Shown: positions 51,665 to 59,861 of the stretch, piece by piece
How positions within the stretch are numbered: the first letter of the stretch is position 1
Layout: each line of letters opens with the position of its first letter
DNA from: RI-106 sp964496875
GTDB lineage: Bacteria > Cyanobacteriota > Vampirovibrionia > Obscuribacterales > Obscuribacteraceae
DNA: 64,000 bases
Direction of reading: 5' to 3'
Assembly (NCBI GenBank): GCA_964496875.1
Contig: CAZCBH010000007.1
Coordinates: 51,113 to 115,112, forward strand
The notes under the pieces: generated by a model
The model's database searches: none
Told to the model about the DNA's origin: nothing
The model's input: only the letters and a program-made list of their open reading frames with translations
Made by a program: the position numbers and the translations under genes

Positions 51665-52147
51665 TCAGTTGAGGACCAGATTGAATGTCACTATAGGAAA
51701 GGTGTACTTCTTCTGGAACTTGAATTTGTCCGAGACCCAGGACATGCCGTCATGGGCGAAGCTCGACCCGCAAAAATTGAGAGGCACCGGGGTATGGCAT
51801 TCTATCTCGGTGGTGACCGTGACGGTGGGATTGCCGGCTAGTGGGTCGCCGCCGAAGTCGTTGTATACAAACTGTCCGGGTCCTGTTTTGAGGGTCGGTT
51901 GGGTGAGGAAGAAGCCATCGGTTTTATGGCTTTTCAAAATCGCTTCGGCGGCGGTACGGGCTTTGTTTGAATCCGACTGCTGGGCGGCTGCTCGGCAGGC
52001 GTCCCGGCAGGCCCGGTCATTGACCTCGAAGCCGAGCATCAGGATGGTGATATCGATGGCGAGCAGGCTGAGAACCACCAGGAAAAGCGAGCCGCAGGCG
52101 AGCTCTATGGTCGCGGTGCCTTTTGAATTTCTATGCTTGTTGCGCAT
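51665..52147 (-). CDS. TadE-like pseudopilin
   Basis: A 160-residue protein with the TadE pattern: a short positive leader NKHRNSKG followed by TATIELACGSLFLVVLSLLA, that is a prepilin-type Gly with Glu at position 5 and a hydrophobic helix. TadE-class minor pseudopilins help build Flp/Tad pili and are processed by TadV-type peptidases. The remaining part has two Cys (ECHTP, NFCGSS) that may form a disulphide. A strong binding site (GGAGAGGAGAG) precedes the ATG. It is the last of three leftward genes, 17 bp after the vWA gene. Confidence 0.78.
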   Translation of the reverse strand: MRNKHRNSKGTATIELACGSLFLVVLSLLAIDITILMLGFEVNDRACRDACRAAAQQSDSNKARTAAEAILKSHKTDGFFLTQPTLKTGPGQFVYNDFGGDPLAGNPTVTVTTEIECHTPVPLNFCGSSFAHDGMSWVSDKFKFQKKYTFPIVTFNLVLN

Positions 52148-52164
52148 GGTTTTCTCTCCTCTCC

Positions 52165-53991
52165 TTACTCAACACTGACGAGCTGGACAAGCTGTCTTGC
52201 TATGTTTTCGAAGGTCAGTCTCAGGTTTGCCGTGGAAGTAACCAGGAAGAACTTGCCACCATTGCCGGCTATGTAAGAGACACCGGGGTTGGAGCCGCCG
52301 GGGACATAGGTCTGGGGCACTCCGAACTGATCTGTGTAGGTTACCGGTTTATTAGGGTCATCGTTGAGGATGTTGCACTCGCCTGGGATAACCTGGCTGT
52401 TCTGGGCAAGACCGATGGTGTATATCGGGATGCCTTCGTCTTTTATCTGCTGGGCGATGCTGCGGGCATAGGACCACGGGGAGCCGCCTGCACCGGGCGA
52501 GGTCGGTTGGCCGTCGGTAAACAGGACGATGGCACGTTTTGCTCCGGGGCGATGTTCTTGAACCAGCTGCTCTTTTGCTTTGAGCAAAGCATCCCCGATA
52601 TTGGTGTTGCCGTATGCAACCGTGGTCGGTATCACGTTTATGATCTCGTTGTATTTGGTGTTCTCTTTATCCAGTTTGATAGCCGGTCTTGGGAAGTTGC
52701 CGACGCCGCCTGCCGGATAGTTGTCCGAGATGTTGTTGGCAGGAACGGTTTCACCGGGGCTGGTGCCGGCGCTGGTAGAGAAGCTGACGAATCCGAAATT
52801 GGCTTCGGTATTAGTGTTCATTATCGTGAAGAACTCTTTGGCTGCCTCCTGGGCGTCATATAGAGGTCTTATCTTCTTTCGGGCGTTGGCTATATAATCT
52901 GCCTGATAGCCTGCGTTAGGGGCTACAGTAACCAATTCCGGAACGGTGTTGAGCCTTGCCGCGTTGAATACCGCCACCGATTCCAGATTGCCTCTGGCGG
53001 CTTCCAGAACAGTTTCTTTGTTCGGATAATAAAATCCGTTCGGGCTAGTCCAGGGCAGGCTTATGGAGCCGTCTGCATTCTCGTTGATGTTTACGATAAG
53101 GTCGGTATAAGTGTATTGATTGCCGAGGGAGCCACCACCTGGATAATTTCCCGGAGGGGAGCCTGAATTGGGAGAGCCTCTTAGAGAAGGGCTGAAATAA
53201 AGGGGTCTGCCTGTGCCGGATACGGAAGATGCGGAGAGTGTCTGGGGAAGATGGGCGTTCAAGCCGGTGCCTGTCGGCTGGGGCGCCACTATGTCGAAGA
53301 GCGGTCCCTGGGCAAGCCCGCCCGGGGTGGGGGCACCCGGTTTAGCTGTGGTTGTCTGGTATTCGATTCTGGAGGTGCTGGGGTTCCAATAACGTTTTAT
53401 GAAAGTCACCGGGGTCTGGTCGTCTATAGAGCCCGAGACATCGAAGCAGAGAACGATATCTAACTGGGGAACCCGTCCGCTACCGTCCGCCCTTACGGTA
53501 AAGGGACCTGTTATCCCGAGGAAGTTGCCGAAAACCGGCTTCAGTCCAAAGAGACCCACCACATGGACGATTCTGCCATTGGTATCGCCTATGGAGACCG
53601 GCTTATTAGGCGGGGTGCTGTTGGGATCGAGCAGTTCTATAAAAACACCCGCTTGATCGGCTGGCGGTGCGTAGTCTATGCTACCGGCTTTGGTGGCGGC
53701 GGTGAGGCTGAACTCGCTTATGGCATTGGCGCGAAACGCTTCTAGCGCTGCTTGAATGGCTTCATTGTGTGTTTTAATTGGATCTGTGTTGTCGGAGCTG
53801 GCCAGTTTGGCCGCGCCAGCCAGCGCCGCCGCCTGGCTGGCGGTGCGAAGCTGCTCTCGGATGGTGGTGGCGCGCACCACCTCGAAGGTGAACATGCCTA
53901 TCATCGGCAGGGCGATGATACCGATTAAGAAACAGGTGAAGATGATCATCGCCCCTTTGTTGTTTCTTCTATGATTATTTGTTTTCATCAT
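52165..53991 (-). CDS. TadG-like protein with split von Willebrand A domain
   Basis: A 608-residue protein with an N-terminal membrane helix (IIFTCFLIGIIALPMIGMFT) and the TadG pattern TTIREQLRTASQAAALAGAAKLA. The metal-site motif DVSGSID (about 184-190) is followed by a Pro/Gly/Ser-rich insert of about 170 residues before the next helix of the vWA domain (IANARKKIRPLYDAQEAAKE), then VLFTDGQPTSP (about 490). TadG proteins are exported and are thought to anchor or present Tad pili. The insert is unusual and could be an exposed binding loop. No Tad ATPase, platform or secretin gene is in the window. It lies 29 bp after the first TadE-like gene. Confidence 0.8.
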   Translation of the reverse strand: MMKTNNHRRNNKGAMIIFTCFLIGIIALPMIGMFTFEVVRATTIREQLRTASQAAALAGAAKLASSDNTDPIKTHNEAIQAALEAFRANAISEFSLTAATKAGSIDYAPPADQAGVFIELLDPNSTPPNKPVSIGDTNGRIVHVVGLFGLKPVFGNFLGITGPFTVRADGSGRVPQLDIVLCFDVSGSIDDQTPVTFIKRYWNPSTSRIEYQTTTAKPGAPTPGGLAQGPLFDIVAPQPTGTGLNAHLPQTLSASSVSGTGRPLYFSPSLRGSPNSGSPPGNYPGGGSLGNQYTYTDLIVNINENADGSISLPWTSPNGFYYPNKETVLEAARGNLESVAVFNAARLNTVPELVTVAPNAGYQADYIANARKKIRPLYDAQEAAKEFFTIMNTNTEANFGFVSFSTSAGTSPGETVPANNISDNYPAGGVGNFPRPAIKLDKENTKYNEIINVIPTTVAYGNTNIGDALLKAKEQLVQEHRPGAKRAIVLFTDGQPTSPGAGGSPWSYARSIAQQIKDEGIPIYTIGLAQNSQVIPGECNILNDDPNKPVTYTDQFGVPQTYVPGGSNPGVSYIAGNGGKFFLVTSTANLRLTFENIARQLVQLVSVE

Positions 53992-54020
53992 ATTCGCCTC
54001 TATTTTTAGAAGAGCAGTGA

Positions 54021-54581
54021 CTATTGATTGAGACCCTGGGAGTTCTCGGCATATTCCCGGGCGCGTACTGTTGTGGTCCAGGGACCGGTCAATCCGGGTA
54101 CATCGGCGAGAAAAGGCATGTCGAACGGCATTAGTGGTGATAGCTCTGCCGTTACTATCGATTCGAGAGAATAGATATTGCTTTGTGTATTGGCAGGTTG
54201 GTTGAGCTTATCGGCATGTCTGGTGACCGCCTGGGTGTTTATATCGGTTACGAGAATATCGACGTCTATATTTTTGACGGTGATACCACTGTAGTTATTG
54301 ATCAGATCGAAGACCGCCTTGGGAGTCTTGTTCAGCGCGGCAGGCTTGCCTGTGCTGCCCGATTCGAAGGTATAAGCCGTGGCGGCGGCATGGGCACCGT
54401 CTCTGGCTGCGGTGGCCAGCAAGCCATAACGCAGGGCAAGTGTGCCTAGATTGATGATAGGAAATACGAAGAGAAAAAAGAGGATAAACAGAGCAGGAGC
54501 CAGCTCTGCTAGAGAGCTGCCATGGCTTTTTCTTATGTATATGTTTTTCATCACTAAAGAACCGATGCTAAGCCGAAACAA
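54021..54581 (-). CDS. TadE-like pseudopilin, first gene of the Tad cluster
   Basis: A 186-residue protein. The leader IYIRKSHG precedes SSLAELAPALFILFFLFVFPI, again Gly followed by Glu at position 5, the prepilin-peptidase-type site. The mature part is about 165 residues, with Ala-rich TAARDGAHAAATAYTF typical of TadE. I use a TTG at 54581, with AGGGGGG just upstream; ATG 54551 (MKNIYIRK) is an alternative with no binding site. The promoter with six 11-bp repeats lies 54 bp upstream and gives this operon a single clear control point. Confidence 0.75.
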   Translation of the reverse strand: MFRLSIGSLVMKNIYIRKSHGSSLAELAPALFILFFLFVFPIINLGTLALRYGLLATAARDGAHAAATAYTFESGSTGKPAALNKTPKAVFDLINNYSGITVKNIDVDILVTDINTQAVTRHADKLNQPANTQSNIYSLESIVTAELSPLMPFDMPFLADVPGLTGPWTTTVRAREYAENSQGLNQ

Positions 54582-54634
54582 AGCCCCCCTTGAAAGGAGG
54601 TCTGTCCGGTCGAGTTAAAAATCCTATGTTCTCA

Positions 54635-54710
54635 AATATAGGAGTTCTGCGTGAAACCTGGGTGAATTCAGCGTGAAATCAAGGTGAACTGAAAATGAAC
54701 TTGGCGTGAA
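54635..54710 (-). promoter_or_regulatory. PhoB-type promoter with six 11-bp TTCAC repeats, driving the Tad cluster
   Basis: On the plus strand GTGAA starts at 54651, 54662, 54673, 54684 and 54706, with ATGAA at 54695, all in an exact 11-bp register. On the minus strand the last TTCAC is followed, 15 bp from its start, by TATATT (complement of 54635-54640). This spacing (10 bases between TCAC and the -10) equals that of the E. coli phoA Pho box as I know it. A start near 54628 would give a leader of about 47 nt before the first TadE-like gene. Likely activator: an OmpR/PhoB-family regulator. Confidence 0.75.
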
Positions 54711-55231
54711 ATCTAGCCGGGCATGATCTTCTTCATATTTATGAACTCTCCTCTCATCTAAAATCGGTCCGGATCTATCGCCTGTATATGTGCCGGATAT
54801 CGAATTTTGCCAGGATTGGAGCCGGCTAATCTAGAGTCCGTTTCCCGGGTCTATCAATTTTATATAGGATCTCTATGTAATAGCGCCCCCTTGTATGATC
54901 TTGCCAGATTTTATCTTTCTTGCTCTCAATCGAAAGAGCCGTCAGGCAAAGCTTTAGCCCTGTCGGTATATAGATTTTCTATGCTTCCTGTGGTCTTGCA
55001 TTAATCGTTAGACGCGACTTATGATCGGAGCATAGAAATCACAGGCAACCGCCGCGGAAAGACTGAAAGGTCTTTACTTCCTAACCGAGAGATATATCCA
55101 GGTAAAAGGAAAGTGGGTTCGGTAGAAGCCGACAAAAGTGATTCCACTACATAAGCAAACACGACTGCCAAGACGAGACCGGTATTAAAAGCGGTGCTTG
55201 AATATCGTTCTGTCTTCACAAGGAGGCAACT
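54711..55231. other. Long non-coding region with strongly folded section
   Basis: 520 bases with no convincing gene. A hydrophobic 66-codon frame on the minus strand (55019-55219) starts at GTG without a binding site and was rejected. Between 54922 and 55075 several stems lie in series; see the next entry. TATATA at 54861-54866 could be a rightward -10. Near 54741-54764 a second ATGAA and TAAAAT occur but do not align with the repeat array. Confidence 0.5.
54922..55075 (+). ncRNA. Candidate structured leader RNA of the small TPR gene
   Basis: Five inverted repeats lie within 155 bases: GCTCT/AGAGC (54922-54926, 54935-54939); CCGTCAGG paired with CCCTGTCGG (54939-54946, 54958-54966, one mismatch and a bulge); CTATGCT/AGCATAG (54979-54985, 55029-55035); CCTGTG/CACAGG (54987-54992, 55040-55045); AAAGAC/GTCTTT (55058-55063, 55070-55075). 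The third and fourth are interlocked, so they would be a pseudoknot or alternative folds. It ends about 155 nt before the TPR start codon. It matches no riboswitch class that I recognise. Confidence 0.35.
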
Positions 55232-55567
55232 ATGACTACTGCTAAAAATTACCTTTCTTTAGGAGAATCCTTTGAAGAGAAGGGCAAATATTTCAAGGCA
55301 GAGCGTCTTTACAAGAAAGCTCTCAGAGCGGTAGAAGCTGAATTCGCAGAAGGGTCCGAGAGCAAACAGGAACTGCTTCCTTATCTCTATAACCTGGGCA
55401 TGATCCAGGCTGCCCTCGACAAGCCCAGTCTTTCAATCAAGAACCTCGGCCGGGTTCTATCTATATTGCTCGAGAGTCGTTCGGAAGAAGACCCCGACGT
55501 TATTGAGTTAAGAAGGGTGCTGGATGAACTTCATCCTGCAATCCATAGCAAAGTTGTAAATTCCTGA
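55232..55567 (+). CDS. Small TPR protein
   Basis: A 111-residue cytosolic protein with about two TPR-like units (LGESFEEKGKYFKAERLYKK; LPYLYNLGMIQAALDKPSLS) and no signal peptide. It has the best ribosome binding site in the window, AAGGAGG 5 bp before the ATG, and a strong terminator just after, so it is a single-gene transcript, probably well expressed. The long folded leader upstream suggests post-transcriptional control. Likely a protein-protein adaptor; the partner is not known. Confidence 0.85.
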   Translation: MTTAKNYLSLGESFEEKGKYFKAERLYKKALRAVEAEFAEGSESKQELLPYLYNLGMIQAALDKPSLSIKNLGRVLSILLESRSEEDPDVIELRRVLDELHPAIHSKVVNS

Positions 55568-55593
55568 CCTGATCGACCTACAACATAGAAAGG

Positions 55594-55629
55594 GATCGGC
55601 ACACTTGTGCCGGTCTCTTTTTATATTTT
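55594..55629 (+). terminator. Rho-independent terminator of the small TPR gene
   Basis: GATCGGCACA (55594-55603) pairs with TGTGCCGGTC (about 55606-55615), one mismatch, across a CT-type loop, then TCTTTTTATATTTTC. It lies 27 bp after the stop and ends beside the stop of the convergent pseudokinase gene. It is strong rightward and lacks a T tract leftward. Confidence 0.8.
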
Positions 55630-56640
55630 CTAGGCTTTGCTCAGGAAAAGCGCCATATTGGCAGCCACGAATTCGCGGACGGCATGCTCCATCTCGGAGG
55701 TGTCTTGAAAGCCGTAATGCTCGGTTCTAAATAGCTCTTCTTGATGGTGCTGTCTTTCGGTAAAGGCTTCTGCCGAAACCACGATCTCGGCGCCGACAAT
55801 TTCGATTTTGAATTTTAGAGTCAATCCGGAGCTGCCGTCGAGGCGGTAGTTGAACTTGAGATAGGCTGTATAGACCGGGCGGTTCATCTCTTTTTTGTAG
55901 CCCGCTTCCATCTCGCGAAAGTCTTCTTCTAGAGCCGAAACAACCTCGGAGCAGATTCTTTTCACCCCGCTGAAGGCTGTCTGCAGCCGCATCTCCAACG
56001 GCGTCAGGGTCTGGGATTGGGACTCGCTTCTAATAGATGTGACTATCTCTTCCAGGTTTTTGAGAGGCAGCGCGCTCGGTTTGTAGTTCTTGAGTTTATT
56101 GAGGTCGTTGATAAGATCGCGACAGGTTTGATAACGCTCGGACTGCTGCCATTGAAAAGCGCGGTCGAAAATCTGGTTGATTAAAAAACTGCGATAGCCT
56201 GCCGCCTGGTCGATTTTCTGGCGAATCTCCGGACGCTGGTGGGGCATGCGCCCGTTTTCATCTTTGAGCTCCCCGGGGCAGTCCCCGGTGATGGCATATA
56301 GCAAAAGCCCCGCCACGGCGGTGACGTCTAGGACCGTGTAATTGCGTCTGCCTAGGTCTAGATTGACCTGAAATTCGGGCAAGTTCACAAAGTCTGAAAG
56401 GTTGGATGCTGCCTCTTTGTGACCGTTTATCGGAAAGCTGAAATCTATAAGCGTGGGTTGACCGTTCTCCACCACCACCTTGGAGGGGGTGAGGTTGTTA
56501 TGGGTCATGTTCTTGCCATGACAGTATTCGAGAATATTGAGGATGCGGACTGCCATGTCGATGGCGTCGTTCAGCGTGACCAGACCTTTCTCTTTGAGAT
56601 AGGTCTCCAGGGTCTCCAGGGTAGTATGCGGCGCGTTCAT
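55630..56640 (-). CDS. Truncated kinase-like protein (pseudokinase)
   Basis: A 336-residue protein that matches a protein kinase domain only from the hinge onward: LETYLKEKGLVTLNDAIDMA, then ILEYCHGKNMTHNNLTPSKV and PTLIDFSFP. The whole N-lobe with the glycine loop and catalytic Lys is absent. HRD is changed to HNN, the catalytic-loop Asn is lost, and DFG is DFS, so no catalysis is expected. The 138 bp before the start hold no N-lobe in any leftward frame. A C-terminal half of about 130 residues (EEDFREMEAGYKKEMNRPVY) is unrelated. A role as scaffold or as decoy for the window's active kinase is a guess. The gene follows a DUF2939-like gene. Confidence 0.75.
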   Translation of the reverse strand: MNAPHTTLETLETYLKEKGLVTLNDAIDMAVRILNILEYCHGKNMTHNNLTPSKVVVENGQPTLIDFSFPINGHKEAASNLSDFVNLPEFQVNLDLGRRNYTVLDVTAVAGLLLYAITGDCPGELKDENGRMPHQRPEIRQKIDQAAGYRSFLINQIFDRAFQWQQSERYQTCRDLINDLNKLKNYKPSALPLKNLEEIVTSIRSESQSQTLTPLEMRLQTAFSGVKRICSEVVSALEEDFREMEAGYKKEMNRPVYTAYLKFNYRLDGSSGLTLKFKIEIVGAEIVVSAEAFTERQHHQEELFRTEHYGFQDTSEMEHAVREFVAANMALFLSKA

Positions 56641-56778
56641 GTGTTTCCAGCCCCAGGCCTCGAAAAGGCAAAGCGAAAGAGAGATACTCTTATAGATCTA
56701 TCCACAGGATATATGATCGTAAACTCAAGTATTTATCGCCAGGGCAGGTTTTGGATTAAATTGCTCTTGTTTTGGCGT

Positions 56779-57777
56779 TCATTCATCCCCGGCGGCCTTC
56801 TTTCTGACCCGGTTGAAGAAATTGCGCGTACCTTCCATGGCGGATTGAAAACTTAATCCTTGTAAGCCGTGGCTGACCAGGCCATGGACCTGTTTATCGG
56901 TATCTTCTCCCATCAGGGCAAAGGTCTCTTTGACCTTCAGTATTCTTTTGACTCGATAATGGTCGAGCAGGTCACCGCCCTCCCGGCGAAGCTCAAAATG
57001 GATTGGTACGTCAAGCCCCGAGTCCGGATTTTGAAAGTGGAGAATGCAGATATAGCGGTCTCCAGCCCGGTTGATCTCGACCTGCTTGATGTTCTTTCGG
57101 CGAAAGCCGTAGTGACCGAGGATTTTTCTAAAAGAATTGCGCCTTTTGCCCCGGGGGGAGACGAAGATGCGATTGACCAGGGTATCTGGATGCAGTCTTG
57201 CGTAATCGACCATTTTATCCAGGCTGGCGTTTTTGAGCCTGTCCACTTCGAATTTAATCTCTGTGGTCAGCACTTTCTTGAAACTGGGCGCTTCCTCTAT
57301 TGCATCCAGGGCTTCTTCTCTTTCGTCTTCGATAAGATCGTCATCGTTTTCGTTTTCGTCTTTTATCTGATTCTGGTTCTGGTCTGCAGCCCCAGGAGGG
57401 CCAGTGCCAACAGTATTTTTGCCTTCGCCTTTGCCGCTGTTTTTTCTACCCGGTCTGCCCTGGACCCATTTCTGAATTTGAAAAATCATCGTGTTATTGA
57501 TAGGAATGCGTGCCATGCCGAGGGCGCCCAGACCTACTACACGCTGAAATTTGGTCAGGTCCTTTGTGTTTTTTGCCGGTTCGAAGATTATCTCGTCGGT
57601 GAAGGTCGTGACTATGCCGGCCACATCGACATACTTGTTGAAAGCTTTCTGGTCGTGCATGTTGAGGGAGCGCCTGATCTCGCGCAGGGCATGGTATGGC
57701 GTGGTCGTCCACCAGAGATAGCCGAGGTAGCCCAGCATCATAATAAATGAGAAGGATAGAAGCCTGGCTTGTTTCAT
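56779..57777 (-). CDS. Membrane-anchored DUF2939-like protein
   Basis: A protein of about 332 residues with one N-terminal membrane anchor (LLSFSFIMMLGYLGYLWW). Just after it comes TPYHALREIRRSLNMHDQKA-FNKYVDVAGI, the pattern of DUF2939 (a short helix pair counted with 'YVD'). A Gly/Lys-rich and then an Asp/Gln/Asn/Glu-rich linker (about 125-155, hexanucleotide-like) separates a second domain with similar features (LKNASLDKMVDYARLHPDTL), so the unit may be duplicated. Function unknown. I prefer ATG 57777 to a GTG at 57804 because it gives a clean anchor. It precedes the pseudokinase by 138 bp. Confidence 0.6.
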   Translation of the reverse strand: MKQARLLSFSFIMMLGYLGYLWWTTTPYHALREIRRSLNMHDQKAFNKYVDVAGIVTTFTDEIIFEPAKNTKDLTKFQRVVGLGALGMARIPINNTMIFQIQKWVQGRPGRKNSGKGEGKNTVGTGPPGAADQNQNQIKDENENDDDLIEDEREEALDAIEEAPSFKKVLTTEIKFEVDRLKNASLDKMVDYARLHPDTLVNRIFVSPRGKRRNSFRKILGHYGFRRKNIKQVEINRAGDRYICILHFQNPDSGLDVPIHFELRREGGDLLDHYRVKRILKVKETFALMGEDTDKQVHGLVSHGLQGLSFQSAMEGTRNFFNRVRKKAAGDE

Positions 57778-57885
57778 ATAGAAAGGTTTGCTTCTTTGTG
57801 ACACCCGGGGTTCGCCCTCTGCAATTTTTCTTGAATTTGATACTATCGGTAATGGCTTATTTAAAATCCTTTTGCAATGCTCTGT

Positions 57886-58728
57886 TCAGAGCATTGCAAG
57901 GGGAGTGTCTCGGTCCGGGGCGGGAAAATGTTGATCTAAGACAGCGAGGTCATCCGGGCTCAACTCTATCGCCGAGGCGCCGGCGTTCTCTTGTATGTGC
58001 GCTGAATCAGAGGCTTTGGGAATGGTAAAAGTCCCTTCTTCGCGAATTAGAAACGCCAGCACTATCTGTCTTTCTGTGGCATCATATTTTTTTGCGAGGT
58101 CTTTTAGCACGCTAAGCCTGCGGTCGCCTTTGCGCGGGAAGCCGCCAAAAGGCGTATATCCTACTAAAGCGATTTTATGCTTGCGGCAGAAAGGCATAAG
58201 ATTGCGTTCTATACCTCGTACAGAAGGGTTATAGAGCACCTGGTTGCAGGCGAGTTTGCCTTCGGTAAGGCAATCGAGCGCTTCTTCCAGATCATCCACA
58301 TCGAAATTGCTCACTCCAAAAGATCGGATTTTACCGTCTTTTTCCAGCTTCTCAAAAGCTGCCAGGGTATCTGTAAGAGGAATATGACCACGCCAGTGCA
58401 AGAGATAGCAATCCAAATAATCGGTGCCGAGTCTTTTTAGAGACTTTTCCAGGGCGGTTATGGTGCTGGGATAAGAGGCATTGGACGGCAAAACCTTGCT
58501 GACGATAAAGAGTTTTTCCCTGGGGATATCTTTGATCGCATCTGCAATTACCAGCTCGGCGTCCCCGTACATTTCGGCGGTATCGATGTGCACCATGCCA
58601 AGCTCAATGCCCCGGTGCAGCGCATTGATAGCCCGTTCCCTGTCTTTGCCTTTTTCGGGCAACTGCCAGGTTCCCTGACCTATCACCGGGACCTTCATGC
58701 CGGTGCCACCGAATTCTCTCGTCTTCAT
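57886..58728 (-). CDS. Aldo/keto reductase
   Basis: A 280-residue NADPH-dependent oxidoreductase of the aldo/keto reductase fold. The catalytic tetrad appears in HIDTAEMYGDAE (Asp and Tyr), FIVSKVLP (Lys) and YLLHWRG (His). NADP-binding segments near the end (TIPKASDSAHIQENAGA) are typical. Substrate unknown; the group acts on small aldehydes and sugars. It follows the HEAT-like gene by 40 bp and precedes the DUF2939-like gene. Confidence 0.93.
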   Translation of the reverse strand: MKTREFGGTGMKVPVIGQGTWQLPEKGKDRERAINALHRGIELGMVHIDTAEMYGDAELVIADAIKDIPREKLFIVSKVLPSNASYPSTITALEKSLKRLGTDYLDCYLLHWRGHIPLTDTLAAFEKLEKDGKIRSFGVSNFDVDDLEEALDCLTEGKLACNQVLYNPSVRGIERNLMPFCRKHKIALVGYTPFGGFPRKGDRRLSVLKDLAKKYDATERQIVLAFLIREEGTFTIPKASDSAHIQENAGASAIELSPDDLAVLDQHFPAPDRDTPLAML

Positions 58729-58768
58729 ATCAAACTTTCCGGAGTGGTGATATCGTATACGGTGCAGC

Positions 58769-59707
58769 TTAATTGAGGTGATACTGGATCTCGCTCTCTA
58801 GAAGTTTGATCTTGTCTTCCAGAGATTCGTCCCTGTCCTCTGCCTTCTTCCAGCGTTCGATAAAATTCTTGAGAGAGTTGAGCATATCTCTGTCGCCCGA
58901 ATGCAGTCCGAATCCGCGCTTGGCAGTCAAGACCCGCTCTGCCACTACCGCCAGGCGCCCGAGCACCAGATTGAGATCTTTGGTCAGTTGCATGAGCGTC
59001 CCGGCTATTTGAGAAGCATCGGCGGCGTCTATGCCGTCGCTTGCGAGTTGCTCTTTCAGTTCGTCGACACTCGAATTGGCACCGTCTCCGAGTCGGGCCA
59101 GAGCCTTGGCACATTCACCCTTGCCGGTGATGCCGCTTGCGGAGTTCTCCAGTCGGTAGGCTATCCAGTCTTTTCCGAGCCCTTCGATGAGAACCGAGCA
59201 GATTTTATCGCTCGAATCTGAACCAGGATTATGCTTGCTTAGATGAATCGCTGCCCAGTACTTTGTTCTTTCGTCATCGCTATCTAACAATGGCTCTAAT
59301 AAAGCCTTCAACTCTTTGGGATTGCTGTTTACTTCCGGCAGCCATTTGACGGCGCGATAGTTGTCGCCCAGCGCCTTCTGCATAATCTCTGCCGACTCTC
59401 TGGTCGGCGGCAAAAGTGAGTTCATGACATTCATGCGTGCCTGCTCCCAGGCATTGCCCTTGGTATAGTCCCGGGCGTCGAAGGCATAAGCCAGGGCAAC
59501 ACCCAGACCTTTTTCTTCGATCAGCTTCAAATAATCGTCCACGCTGGACTTCTGAAACTGCCTTATTGGATTCTTGACAATGGACTCCAGGTATTGATGA
59601 TAAGGCTTGTCAACCTTCTCGAATAGTTCCGAAAACTCTTCCTGGGGCGATGGATCGAGGGAATTCGGAGAATCTTTATCTGTGGAATCTGTGGAATCTG
59701 CTGACAT
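58769..59707 (-). CDS. HEAT-like repeat protein of unknown function
   Basis: A 312-residue soluble, all-helical protein. The middle part (about 115-230) has HEAT-like units (LKALLEPLLDSDDERTKYWA, GECAKALARLGDGANSSVDE). The N-terminus is Ser/Asp-rich and the C-terminus is a charged coiled coil (LNSLKNFIERWKKAEDRDES). No catalytic motif is visible. It resembles an adaptor or scaffold. It lies 40 bp before the aldo/keto reductase gene and may share a transcript with it. Confidence 0.6.
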   Translation of the reverse strand: MSADSTDSTDKDSPNSLDPSPQEEFSELFEKVDKPYHQYLESIVKNPIRQFQKSSVDDYLKLIEEKGLGVALAYAFDARDYTKGNAWEQARMNVMNSLLPPTRESAEIMQKALGDNYRAVKWLPEVNSNPKELKALLEPLLDSDDERTKYWAAIHLSKHNPGSDSSDKICSVLIEGLGKDWIAYRLENSASGITGKGECAKALARLGDGANSSVDELKEQLASDGIDAADASQIAGTLMQLTKDLNLVLGRLAVVAERVLTAKRGFGLHSGDRDMLNSLKNFIERWKKAEDRDESLEDKIKLLESEIQYHLN

Positions 59708-59861
59708 ATTTCATCTATCCGACTGTATTAATAAGACCTAGATTCTAACAAATCAGAGCGCTTTTTTTGGGGTCTACCCCGCCGCAGTTTCCGGCGGCGC
59801 TAGAAATTTGAAGGCTCCATCTGCTAACTTATTGGTTTGCGCATCCCCCTTAGTAAATCAA

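Noticed and set aside
54922..54970. c-di-GMP (GEMM) riboswitch, suggested by GAAAG and CAAAGC
   Set aside because: The conserved GEMM core and tetraloop-receptor layout are missing; only scattered short matches occur.
55019..55219. Hydrophobic 66-codon frame on the minus strand
   Set aside because: It starts at GTG without a binding site, overlaps the folded leader of the TPR gene, and its hydrophobic stretch is short. Nothing supports expression.
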